NCBI GenBank assembly: GCA_031422555.1
Contig: JANPLZ010000163.1
Coordinates: 1-54,416, forward strand
Direction: 5' to 3'
DNA from: JANNAT01 sp031422555
Lineage (GTDB): Bacteria; Pseudomonadota; Alphaproteobacteria; Rhodobacterales; Rhodobacteraceae
DNA: 54,416 bases
The notes under the pieces are model-generated. The model did no database searches, had not been told where the DNA came from, and worked only from the letters and a program-made list of their open reading frames with translations. The position numbers and the translations under genes were made by a program. Numbering within the stretch: the stretch's first letter is position 1; the number at the start of each line of letters is the position of its first letter. Shown piece after piece: positions 1-7,765 of the stretch.

Positions 1-680
1 TGCGATTGCAGCAGCGGCCAGCGCCTGTCATCGTTCGGCAAGGGTTTTTTGCCGCTGTCCTCGATATCCATCAGATAGACCACTGGCAGGTTCATTTGCG
101 TGTCATAGACCGCCCAATGGGCTAGGAAATGTTTGCGCTTGGCCCCGTTGTGGCGGACATCCGCGATCCATTGCACATCGGGATCGTTGCGGGCGTTGAA
201 CAACCCGCCCGTGGCCAGCGCCTCGTAATACAGGCGCTGCGACAGGGCAAATTGCAACGCGGTGGGCACCGTCAGATCGCGCACAATCTGGCGCACCATG
301 CGGTCTTTCAACTCGGCCTCTGACGCCATGCCGCCCAGATGTTTGGTAACCTGAGCGCTATCCAGCGCCATCATCATCAATTCTTGCGCCACCGGAAAGC
401 CCGAGTCGTGGCGATCAAACGTCAGTTTGGCCGCCCCTTCCGCCCGGCCCGTCATCAGGTATTTATAGCTTAACGCGGCAAAGGTCGCGGTCAGCGCCGT
501 CAGATACCGCCCCAATATCCGCGCTTCGGTGCGGGTCAGACGGCCTTCGGATTCCACCTCTCCGGCCACTTGCAGCAGATGCCCGGTGATGCGTTCAAAC
601 TTGGCAAAATAACGCCGCGCTGTAAGCGTGTCATACAGTTCTTGGTGGTCGTCGGTAAGTTGATCTTTGACCGCTGCCAC
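1..680 (-). CDS. Unrecognised protein, 3' part beyond window edge
   Basis: An open frame of 226 codons runs leftward from a GTG at 680 and leaves the window without a stop. The visible product starts VAAVKDQLTDDHQELYDTL and is a mixed, mainly helical soluble protein with no signal peptide or membrane segment. The start lies 3 bases past the stop of the coiled-coil gene (684), so the two are almost certainly co-transcribed and probably translationally coupled. An ATG at 687 overlapping that stop is out of frame and closes after 18 codons, so the GTG is chosen. I do not recognise the family; the tight pairing suggests it works with the coiled-coil protein. The other frames here are broken or improbable in composition. 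Confidence 0.82.
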   Translation of the reverse strand, partial: MAAVKDQLTDDHQELYDTLTARRYFAKFERITGHLLQVAGEVESEGRLTRTEARILGRYLTALTATFAALSYKYLMTGRAEGAAKLTFDRHDSGFPVAQELMMMALDSAQVTKHLGGMASEAELKDRMVRQIVRDLTVPTALQFALSQRLYYEALATGGLFNARNDPDVQWIADVRHNGAKRKHFLAHWAVYDTQMNLPVVYLMDIEDSGKKPLPNDDRRWPLLQS

Positions 681-683
681 CCG

Positions 684-1757
684 TCATTCCCCATACGCAT
701 TCTTGTCGTGTTTCTCGACGATCTTGGCAAAGCGGCGGGCAAAGCGTTCGTCGGCCTTGGCTTTTTGTTCCAACACCGCGCGGGCGAACACCATGTGGCC
801 TTCGTGTGCCTCCAGCATGTCGGCCATACGGTCATTGGTGGCAGAGCCAATGGCCGCCATCGCGGCTTGGGCCTCTTGATCGGTTTTCACGCCGATTTCG
901 TTGATCCGGTGCGCCACATCCTGCTGCTGGGCGGTTTTCAAACTGCTGGTCAGCGCGTCATACAATACCACCCGCTGTTTGGTGTCGGTTTGCAGTTTGT
1001 TGATCAAAACCAGTTGGGTGGCCGCCTGATTGGTTAAGGAATCTACCCAGGTTTTACCCTTTTCGATATACCGCTCCAGCGTCTGGCTTTTTGCCAGTTG
1101 CACTTGTTCGTCCTGCACCAGTGCGTTGAACCGGGCGTTCATGCCCGCCAGATCGGTTTCCAGCTTGGTGCGCACGGCGGCGTCTTGTTCCACGCTGATC
1201 TTATTTTCCAATTCGATGATCTTGGGGTCCATCGAAGCGATTTCGGCACGAACCGATTCCAATGCGCCAACCGTCGCCTCACGCTCGGTTAGCGTTTCGC
1301 CCAAATTCACCTCTACCCGGGTCTTTTGGGTGTTCAGCAAATCCAACTGCCCCTGCAGCAGCCGCACGATGATGTCGGATTTACCAATCAAATCCTGCAG
1401 CTTGCTGTCAATCGATGCGGTGCGCATGCGTTCTTGCCGCATGGAATCGGCTTTGGCATCGGAAAAAATACCGATAAAACTTTCCATCCCGGTTTTTGAC
1501 CGCATTTCGTCAAAGTCTTTGGAAAATCCTGCGGTGACGTCATCCAGCCCCATGATCAGTTCGGCGATGTTGGCGTTCATCAGATCGGTGTGCTGATGCA
1601 CATCGGTCAGGGTGGCGTTTTCGATGTCAATTGACGTCTCGCCTGCGTCCAGCTTGGCGCGCGCGGCCTCAATCCGGCCGGTCACTTCTGAAATCTTCGC
1701 TTGCGCTGTGGCAACCTGTGCCTGACTTTCTTTGATCTGCGCGTCGAAATCGGCCAT
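684..1757 (-). CDS. Long coiled-coil protein of unknown function
   Basis: 357 residues starting MADFDAQIKESQAQVATAQA. The ATG at 1757 has a clear GGAGGG ribosome site just upstream; the frame stays open further upstream but has no such site. Nearly the whole protein is predicted helix with heptad-like spacing, rich in Gln, Ala, Glu and Lys and with no signal peptide or transmembrane segment, so a cytoplasmic rod is expected. It resembles in general character the coiled-coil proteins found with tellurite or stress-resistance genes, but I see no diagnostic motif and give no function. The next gene starts within 4 bases of its stop. A 175-base gap separates it from moaE, leaving room for its own promoter. 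Confidence 0.85.
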   Translation of the reverse strand: MADFDAQIKESQAQVATAQAKISEVTGRIEAARAKLDAGETSIDIENATLTDVHQHTDLMNANIAELIMGLDDVTAGFSKDFDEMRSKTGMESFIGIFSDAKADSMRQERMRTASIDSKLQDLIGKSDIIVRLLQGQLDLLNTQKTRVEVNLGETLTEREATVGALESVRAEIASMDPKIIELENKISVEQDAAVRTKLETDLAGMNARFNALVQDEQVQLAKSQTLERYIEKGKTWVDSLTNQAATQLVLINKLQTDTKQRVVLYDALTSSLKTAQQQDVAHRINEIGVKTDQEAQAAMAAIGSATNDRMADMLEAHEGHMVFARAVLEQKAKADERFARRFAKIVEKHDKNAYGE

Positions 1758-1932
1758 GGAACCCTCCGTTTGAAGTAACTGCCTGCATATAGGCATGTAA
1801 ATTTTGTTTACATCAGCTTGGCCAGAAAAATTCACCCGGCCTAAGCGCATGATCTTGCCGAAGTTGCGGGCATTGGCCAAGGCATTAATGGCGGTTGGTG
1901 CAAAATGGATGATATCGGGCGGTAAACCCCGG

Positions 1933-2388
1933 CTACCAGCGGGCCAGCGCCGCCTCATCATCGGCTTTTGCCGCAACCCAGGCCCCGCCTTGCAGCGTCA
2001 TTTCCTTTTTCCAGAACGGCGCACGGGATTTCAGATAATCCATCAGGAAATCAGCCGCCGCAAACGCCGCCGCGCGGTGCGCAGAGGCGGTGGCGACCAT
2101 CATAATCATCTCGCCCCGCGCCAATTGGCCATAGCGGTGAATGACCAGCGCATCGGTCAAATTCCAGCGGGCGGCGGCCTGATCCATCATCACCGCAATC
2201 GCGCGTTCGGTCATGCCAGGATAGTGTTCAATCTGCATGGCCGATAACTGCCCCACGGTATCGCGCACGATGCCGCAAAACGTAACAACCGCCCCCGCCC
2301 CTTGATCTCCGGCTTGGACGGCAAAGTCTGCGGACAACGCGCCAAAATCAAAGGACTGCTCTTGAACCAAAAGGCGCATATCAGCCAC
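1933..2388 (-). CDS. moaE: Molybdopterin synthase catalytic subunit MoaE
   Basis: 151 residues. The large subunit of molybdopterin synthase inserts sulfur, delivered by MoaD, into cyclic pyranopterin phosphate to make molybdopterin. The central GAVVTFCGIVRD and HYPGMTERAI segments and the later KSRAPFWKKE stretch, with the active-site lysines, match the family, and length is normal. The start overlaps the end of moaD by 8 bases, so the two subunits are coupled. The cofactor is needed by the formate dehydrogenase encoded at 12.8-18.7 kb. Confidence 0.95.
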   Translation of the reverse strand: MADMRLLVQEQSFDFGALSADFAVQAGDQGAGAVVTFCGIVRDTVGQLSAMQIEHYPGMTERAIAVMMDQAAARWNLTDALVIHRYGQLARGEMIMMVATASAHRAAAFAAADFLMDYLKSRAPFWKKEMTLQGGAWVAAKADDEAALARW

Positions 2389-2629
2389 CCGTCATTGGCG
2401 GAAAAAACGCAACTTCGCGGACGCCCGCCAAGGGCGCATCAAAATCCGACAATTCCTGATCAAGTGCCACTCGCAAGGACGCCAGATCGCTGAATGCCGC
2501 CGAATAGCGATCTTCGCGCGCCACCAGTTCTGCCACCAATCCGGCAACCGTTGTCGCCGTCGTTGCCACTTGTTCGCGCGGCACGCCGATGCGTTCGCGC
2601 ACCCAAGAAAAATACAGCACGTCGATCAT
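2381..2629 (-). CDS. moaD: Molybdopterin synthase sulfur carrier subunit MoaD
   Basis: 82 residues starting MIDVLYFSWVRERIG. A ubiquitin-like sulfur carrier whose C-terminal Gly-Gly (here PPMTGG, intact) is thiocarboxylated and inserted into MoaE. The ATG at 2629 overlaps the pgsA stop as ATGA; the longer open frame upstream is an out-of-frame run through pgsA and is rejected. Usual length is about 80 residues. It lies in the pgsA-moaD-moaE order, which I recall as common in Rhodobacterales. Confidence 0.95.
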   Translation of the reverse strand: MIDVLYFSWVRERIGVPREQVATTATTVAGLVAELVAREDRYSAAFSDLASLRVALDQELSDFDAPLAGVREVAFFPPMTGG

Positions 2630-3291
2630 TTGTCTTCCCGCAGATAGGGCAGCGATTTTCGGAAATAATCCCAGCCGGTCAGGGCCGTCAGCCCCGCAGC
2701 AATCCACATCAGCACCATGCCGACATCGCCCGCAAGCGACGCGCAGTCGCGTTTGCCACAGGCGCGGATCGGATCGGCAACCCCGGCTGACACCGCTTCG
2801 GCATATTGCTCGGGTGTCATGCCCTGCATCGCCACGCCGTTCAGATATTCCAGCCCGGTGCCCAGAAACAACACCGCAATCGCCACCATCTGCGCCGTGG
2901 TTTTCCATTTGGCCAGCTTGGTCACGCGCAGCAAGCCCGCCTTGGCCCCCAGAAATTCGCGCAGGCCTGACACGAAAACCTCGCGGAACAAAATGATCGT
3001 GGCGGGCAGGATCAGCCAGGGGTTCATCCCCGAATAACCCGTCAAAACCATGATCGCGATCACCACCATTGCCTTGTCGGCAATCGGATCCATCATGGTG
3101 CCGAACTTGCTTTCTTGTTTCCACAGCCGCGCCAGATAGCCGTCAAACCAATCGGTGATTGCCGCTCCAACAAACAGGGTCAGGGCAAACCAATCTGCCC
3201 AAGGACGCTGAAAATACAAAAACATCACCGCAACACCCGGTGCCGCAAGCAATCGGATAACGGTCAGGGTGTTGGGTATGGACCATTTCAT
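2626..3291 (-). CDS. pgsA: CDP-diacylglycerol-glycerol-3-phosphate 3-phosphatidyltransferase
   Basis: 221 residues. An integral membrane enzyme that makes phosphatidylglycerol phosphate from CDP-diacylglycerol and glycerol-3-phosphate. The CDP-alcohol phosphotransferase motif D-x2-DG-x2-AR-x8-G-x3-D-x3-D is complete at about residues 47-72 (DWFDGYLAR ... GTMMDPIAD). Several hydrophobic helices follow. There is a roughly 35-residue periplasmic or loop insertion near residue 150 with two cysteines (RACGKRDCA), which is longer than in the minimal E. coli enzyme. It is first of a three-gene unit with moaD and moaE. Confidence 0.95.
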   Translation of the reverse strand: MKWSIPNTLTVIRLLAAPGVAVMFLYFQRPWADWFALTLFVGAAITDWFDGYLARLWKQESKFGTMMDPIADKAMVVIAIMVLTGYSGMNPWLILPATIILFREVFVSGLREFLGAKAGLLRVTKLAKWKTTAQMVAIAVLFLGTGLEYLNGVAMQGMTPEQYAEAVSAGVADPIRACGKRDCASLAGDVGMVLMWIAAGLTALTGWDYFRKSLPYLREDK

Positions 3292-3367
3292 ACCACAGTC
3301 GTAGCCCAGCTTGGGGGCCGGGGGGAAGGGCGAAATATGCGCCTGACCATCGGCGCATGTGACGGTT

Positions 3368-4420
3368 TTACCCCGCCACCGGGGCCCAGATCACATCGTC
3401 AATCCGGGCTGCACCTACGGCCAGCATCACCACCCGGTCAAAACCCATCGCCACGCCACTTGACTGCGGCATCAGGGCAAGCGCGTTCAGAAAATCTTCA
3501 TCCAGCGGATAGCGCATGCCGTAAACGCGGGCTTTCTCGTCCATTTCCAACTCAAACCGACGCCGCTGTTCACCCGCATTGATCAATTCGCCAAAGCCAT
3601 TGGCTAGTTCCACACCGCAGGCATAAACCTCAAACCGTTCGGCCACACGGGCATCATCCGCGGCCGGCCGCGCCAAAGCCGCTTCGGCAATGGGATAGCG
3701 GTCAAGAATGGTGATGCGGCCCTGACCGAGATGCGGCTCTACCTTTTCGCCAAGCACCCGTGCCAGCATATCCGACCATGTGTCATCGGGCGCGTGTCGC
3801 ACGCCCGCGCCGTTCAGTTGTGCCACCAGCGCCGCGTGGATCGGCGCGCCGTTGGCATCCACCGTCGCCAACAGATCTACCCCGGCATAGCGCAGAAAGG
3901 CGTCTTGCACCGACAGCCGTTCTGGTGGCGCGAACGGATCACAAACGGCCCCGCGAAACTGCAACTGCGCGGCCCCCGCCACCTGCGCCGCAAGACGCAA
4001 GAACGCCACGCAATCATCCATCAGCACATCGTATGCCTCGCCAACCCGATACCACTCCAGCATGGTAAATTCAGGGCTGTGCAACGCGCCGCGTTCGCGG
4101 TTGCGCCAGACATGCGCAAAGGCAGCGATGCGCATCTCGCCCGCCGCCAGCAGCTTTTTCATCGCAAATTCCGGACTGGTGTGCAGATACATCCGCCGTG
4201 CCGCCCCATCATTGCCGATGGCCTCGGTGGCAAAGCCGTGCAAATGCGCCTCATTTCCCGGACTAATAGCCAACGCACTTGGGTCGACTTCAACGAAATC
4301 GCGCTCCGCCAGCCAACTGCGCATTGCAGTCTGAACGCGGTTGCGCGCCATCAATCCGGCGCGGCGATCGACGTGGCGCTGCGGCATCCACCAAGGCGTC
4401 TGGGACATATCGGCTTTCAT
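3368..4420 (-). CDS. epmA: EF-P lysine lysyltransferase EpmA (GenX/PoxA)
   Basis: 350 residues from the chosen ATG at 4420 (MKADMSQTPWWMPQRHVDRR). A class II lysyl-tRNA-synthetase paralogue lacking the tRNA-binding domain, which attaches beta-lysine to elongation factor P. Family features include motif 2 (FAHVWRNRERG), HSPEFTMLEWY, ELANGFGELINA and a C-terminal motif 3 (GVAMGFDRVVML). The open frame extends to 4498, but that would overlap the efp leader; an internal ATG at 4408 is an equally good start. It is divergent from efp, its substrate gene, with about 90 bases between the starts. I did not see epmB, which makes beta-lysine, in this window. Confidence 0.93.
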   Translation of the reverse strand: MKADMSQTPWWMPQRHVDRRAGLMARNRVQTAMRSWLAERDFVEVDPSALAISPGNEAHLHGFATEAIGNDGAARRMYLHTSPEFAMKKLLAAGEMRIAAFAHVWRNRERGALHSPEFTMLEWYRVGEAYDVLMDDCVAFLRLAAQVAGAAQLQFRGAVCDPFAPPERLSVQDAFLRYAGVDLLATVDANGAPIHAALVAQLNGAGVRHAPDDTWSDMLARVLGEKVEPHLGQGRITILDRYPIAEAALARPAADDARVAERFEVYACGVELANGFGELINAGEQRRRFELEMDEKARVYGMRYPLDEDFLNALALMPQSSGVAMGFDRVVMLAVGAARIDDVIWAPVAG

Positions 4421-4510
4421 CTGGAGATTTCCATAAAGATAGGCTAGACGCACCAACAACGGTTTGCGCCCCATACCTTGGGTGCGACAGCAGAACAAGG
4501 AACAGCGTTC

Positions 4511-5077
4511 GTGAAAGTCATCGCCTCCAGCCTGCGCAAGGGCAATGTGGTTGAAGTGGACGGCAAACTATATGCCGTGTTGAAAGCGGAAAACTTTCAC
4601 CCCGGCAAAGGCACGCCCACAACTTCGGTCGATATGCGACGGATTTCGGACGGCGTCAAAGTGGCGGAACGCTGGCGCACCACGGAAATGGTGGAAAAAG
4701 CCAACGTCGATGACCGCGAGTATGACTTTCTATATGAAGACGGCGAAGGCTTTCACTTTATGGAGCCTACAACCTACGAACAATTCGCGGTGCATCCCGA
4801 TGTGGTTGGCGACGACAAGGTGTTTTTGTCCGAAGGCATCAAGGTTTTTCTGAAAACCTATGATGGCGTGGCGATCGCGCTGGAATTGCCACTGCGGGTG
4901 ACCGTGGAAATTTCGGAAACTGAACCCGTCGTCAAAGGTCAAACTGCCTCATCGTCTTACAAACCTGCGATTTGTACGAACGGCATTCGCGTGATGGTGC
5001 CACCACATATTGGGGCTGGTATCCGTATCGTAATCAATACCGAGGATTACGCCTATTACGGCCGCGCGCAGGACTGA
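4511..5077 (+). CDS. efp: Translation elongation factor P
   Basis: 188 residues from a GTG at 4511 (VKVIASSLRKGNVVEVDGK), preceded by AAGGAA; an upstream TTG at 4478 would add a poor N-terminus overlapping the epmA leader. EF-P rescues ribosomes stalled at polyproline. The three-domain beta-barrel layout is of normal length, and the modified-loop sequence HPGKGTP carries the expected lysine near residue 32 that EpmA would modify. It is divergent from epmA, so factor and modifying enzyme sit together. Confidence 0.95.
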   Translation: MKVIASSLRKGNVVEVDGKLYAVLKAENFHPGKGTPTTSVDMRRISDGVKVAERWRTTEMVEKANVDDREYDFLYEDGEGFHFMEPTTYEQFAVHPDVVGDDKVFLSEGIKVFLKTYDGVAIALELPLRVTVEISETEPVVKGQTASSSYKPAICTNGIRVMVPPHIGAGIRIVINTEDYAYYGRAQD

Positions 5078-5301
5078 CCTTTGCGGCAACGGGCGCTGCG
5101 CGGGATCGGCGACTTCCCTCCACCTTAAGATGATTCTTTTTGGCCCCCCCTTGTATAAAACGCAAAAAAAGCGCATGTGTGCGGGGCGAAAACGCTATCT
5201 GTCGAAAAATCTGTCTCCTTGCGGGCTAGTTATCGATCTTGAAGTGACTAAGCCAAGCCATCGCATATCGCGGATGGCATACCAAACTAGGAGATCTCAC
5301 G

Positions 5302-5508
5302 ATGGCTAATGGCACCGTGAAGTGGTTTAACGCAACCAAGGGCTTCGGCTTTATTGCACCAGCAAACGGCAACAAGGACGTGTTCGTCCATGTGTCCGCG
5401 ATGGAACGCGCTGGCATCCGTCAGTTGAATGATGGTCAGGCTGTAACCTTCGACATCGAAGCAGGCCGTGACGGTCGCGAATCCGCGATCAACCTCGCAC
5501 TGGCATAA
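5302..5508 (+). CDS. CspA-family cold-shock protein
   Basis: 68 residues forming one cold-shock domain, an OB-fold that binds single-stranded RNA and DNA. RNP1 (KGFGFI) and RNP2 (VFVHVSA) are intact. The ATG is preceded by AGGAG. The 224-base gap after efp gives a long 5' leader, a common site of temperature-responsive control in this family. I cannot assign a specific paralogue. A strong hairpin terminator follows at 5535. Confidence 0.95.
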   Translation: MANGTVKWFNATKGFGFIAPANGNKDVFVHVSAMERAGIRQLNDGQAVTFDIEAGRDGRESAINLALA

Positions 5509-5534
5509 TCCGCCACTTGCAGCAAATTTGAAAC

Positions 5535-5561
5535 GGGGGCCGTGCAAACGGTCCCCATTTC
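5535..5561 (+). terminator. Rho-independent terminator after the cold-shock gene
   Basis: A 9-base-pair stem with one G-T wobble (GGGGGCCGT / ACGGTCCCC) around a GCAA tetraloop, followed by ATTTC. It lies 27 bases after the cold-shock stop codon and before the next start at 5641. The U-tract is short but the stem is GC-rich. Confidence 0.75.
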
Positions 5562-5640
5562 GCATTGAACGCCGAAGAAATTTACGACAGCTTTTGACCG
5601 CTGTGCTAGCCTGCCTGCAGATTTTGAAACGGGTGGGCAA

Positions 5641-6735
5641 ATGCGCGATCATGTTCAAATACTTTTGGGAACCACCAAGGGACTGTTTATACTGACCAAC
5701 CCCGATGGGGCGGAGCGGTGGGCTGTGTCGGGGCCACATTGTGACGGCGCACCGATAAACCACGTCATCGGTGATCCGGCAACGGGCACGATCTGGGCGG
5801 CGGGCGGCGGTGAATGGTTTGGCCCGCATGTCTGGCGATCAGCGGATGCGGGGGCCTCGTGGACCAAATCCAACACAGGGTTGGTGGCCAATCCGGGTGA
5901 TCCCGACTTGGTCACTTTGTGGTCTTTGGGCCGCACTGGGGCGCGGCTTTACGCCGGCGCTAAACCTGCGGGTCTGTATGAAAGTGCGGACAGCGGCGAT
6001 ACATGGACCAAAGTGCAGGCTTTGGGGGCAGACCCCGCGCATAAACACTGGCAGCCGGGGGCGGCGGGGCTGGTGCTGCATACCATTGTCAGCGACCCTG
6101 CGGATGATCAAAAGCTGTGGGTCGGCATTTCGGCGGCGGGCGTTCATGCCACCGAAGACGGCGGCAAAACATGGGTGCCGCGCAACAGACGATCAAACCA
6201 CGAAACCGCGGCGCAGAACGCGCACGACCATGGTGGCGAGGTTGGCATTTGCGTGCACAACATCGTGCGGGCCGGCGGTGCCGGCGATCTGATGTATCAG
6301 CAAAACCACCACGGCGCCTATCGCAGCCCGGATGGGGGGCGCAACTGGCACAGTATCGCGGCGGGCTTGCCCTCAACCTTTGGCTTTCCGATTGCGGTGC
6401 ATCCGCAAGACCCGAACACGCTTTGGGTGTTTCCGTTGAACGGTGACAGTCAGGGCCGCTTTCCACCAGGTGCGTCGGCGGCGGTCTGGCGGTCTCGCGA
6501 TGGGGGGGAGACTTGGGCTGCCTTGCAAAACGGCCTGCCCGATAAGGATTGTTTTTTTACCGTGTTGCGACAGGCGATGGCCGTTGACCAAGCCACGCCA
6601 ACCGGGCTGTATTTCGGCACCAACACCGGATCGGTTTTCGCCAGTAAGGATGATGGCGATAGCTGGACCGAAATCGCCCGGCACTTACCAACGGTGTTGT
6701 CGGTTGAAACGCTAACCCCACCTCCACCCACATGA
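5641..6735 (+). CDS. Asp-box (BNR-like) beta-propeller protein
   Basis: 364 residues, starting MRDHVQILLGTTKGLF. Six Asp-box signatures of the type S-x-D-x-G-x-T-W are spread evenly along the chain (SADAGASW, SADSGDTW, TEDGGKTW, SPDGGRNW, SRDGGETW, SKDDGDSW), which predicts a six- or seven-bladed sialidase/sortilin-like propeller. There is no signal peptide, so a cytoplasmic location is likely. Related proteins are often annotated as exo-alpha-sialidase or glycosyl hydrolase, but the sialidase active-site pattern is not evident, so I assign no reaction. Confidence 0.88.
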   Translation: MRDHVQILLGTTKGLFILTNPDGAERWAVSGPHCDGAPINHVIGDPATGTIWAAGGGEWFGPHVWRSADAGASWTKSNTGLVANPGDPDLVTLWSLGRTGARLYAGAKPAGLYESADSGDTWTKVQALGADPAHKHWQPGAAGLVLHTIVSDPADDQKLWVGISAAGVHATEDGGKTWVPRNRRSNHETAAQNAHDHGGEVGICVHNIVRAGGAGDLMYQQNHHGAYRSPDGGRNWHSIAAGLPSTFGFPIAVHPQDPNTLWVFPLNGDSQGRFPPGASAAVWRSRDGGETWAALQNGLPDKDCFFTVLRQAMAVDQATPTGLYFGTNTGSVFASKDDGDSWTEIARHLPTVLSVETLTPPPPT

Positions 6736-6764
6736 CGCAGCCCCACAAATCATTAGGGACTGCG
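6736..6764. terminator. Candidate bidirectional terminator between convergent genes
   Basis: Inverted repeat CGCAGCCCC / GGGACTGCG (8 of 9 pairs) with an 11-base loop, located directly after the propeller gene stop and before the convergent stop of the PDZ gene. No long T-run follows on either strand, so it may only partly terminate. Confidence 0.5.
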
Positions 6765-6790
6765 CCAGTTTATGTTTGAAAAGGGTGCGA

Positions 6791-7525
6791 TCAGCCTTCG
6801 TCAGCCTCGCCCTCTGCCTCTGCCTCGCCCGCACCTTCGCCTTCTGCCTCAGCTTCCCCCTCAGCTTCAGCTTCAGCTTCGTCCGCAGCTTCGCCTTCAG
6901 CTTCGTCCGCAGCGTCGCCTTCCGCCGGTGCTATTTCTTCCGCTTCCTCGTCAACCACCGCATAGTCTTCGACCATGGCTTGCGAAAGGTCATAGCTTTC
7001 GGTCAATTCAACTGAATATTCAGACAGATAGCCATTATAGTCAAAGCCGTCGAAATCAAAAAACGTCCAACTGGCGATAGATGCTGCATCAATGGGCTTG
7101 CTAACGTCGTCCAGGGTGACGGTGTATTTCAGCACTTCCTCTTTGCCATCGCGCCAGCGGTTATAGCTGAACTCTGTCACATCCTCGTCCAGCGCAAAAA
7201 ACACGATCTCGTCCAGCGTCACCAAATCGGTGATGTCCATGCCCAGCACTTTGGTGATGACATCACCGGGCAACAGGCCTGCGTCTTTTGCAGCCCCGTC
7301 AGGTTGCATCGACACAACCATCACGCCGGTAGTTACACCTTTTATTTTGAACTTTTTAATGGTTTCGGCGTTCACCGGAACAATGATTGCCCCCAAAGCC
7401 CGCGACAGGTTGGTGCCGGTCATGGTTTTGGCCGCTGCCTCGGTTGGGAAAAACATCGTGGTCGCGCCAAATTGGAACGGAACTGCCAACGCAAGTGCAA
7501 GGCGCAGGCCGGAATTGATTTTCAT
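6791..7525 (-). CDS. Exported PDZ-domain protein with acidic Ala/Glu tail
   Basis: 244 residues from ATG 7525, which has AAGG at proper spacing; the longer open frame to 7582 lacks one. Residues 1-32 form a signal peptide ending near EAAAKT. Residues about 43-120 read as a PDZ domain (GVMVVSMQPDGAAKDAGLLPGDVITKV). Residues about 195-244 are a low-complexity acidic tail of Glu, Ala, Gly and Asp encoded by an imperfect CTTCAG-type repeat. No protease domain is present, so this is not a DegP/HtrA enzyme. It is probably a periplasmic binding or scaffold protein. The neighbours give no clue to its partner. Confidence 0.85.
   Translation of the reverse strand: MKINSGLRLALALAVPFQFGATTMFFPTEAAAKTMTGTNLSRALGAIIVPVNAETIKKFKIKGVTTGVMVVSMQPDGAAKDAGLLPGDVITKVLGMDITDLVTLDEIVFFALDEDVTEFSYNRWRDGKEEVLKYTVTLDDVSKPIDAASIASWTFFDFDGFDYNGYLSEYSVELTESYDLSQAMVEDYAVVDEEAEEIAPAEGDAADEAEGEAADEAEAEAEGEAEAEGEGAGEAEAEGEADEG
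6795..6930 (-). repeat. Imperfect hexanucleotide-type repeat encoding the acidic tail
   Basis: Minus-strand coding sequence made mostly of GAAGCTGAG/GAGGCC-like units encodes repeated EAEAEGEA, DEAEGEA and related words. Units vary at third positions, so it is an old or selected repeat rather than a recent expansion. Confidence 0.7.
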
Positions 7526-7765
7526 TTTGATTACCTTGTTGGTTTGAAGATTGCCGCTTGGCACGACCCGTTTACACAACAAAACCCACTGAAATCAGCC
7601 GCACTTTCACATTGTTAGACGTTAAATCATAGCTTTAGAGATCCGGCTAGTCGTTTCAAACCATATTTGTCAACGCTTGTGACGTAGGGAACACCCGCCA
7701 CAAAATTGCAGGACGAAAAACCGTTCGCCCATTCCCAAGGGCAGCGCGTAACCTAAGGCTAGGCC

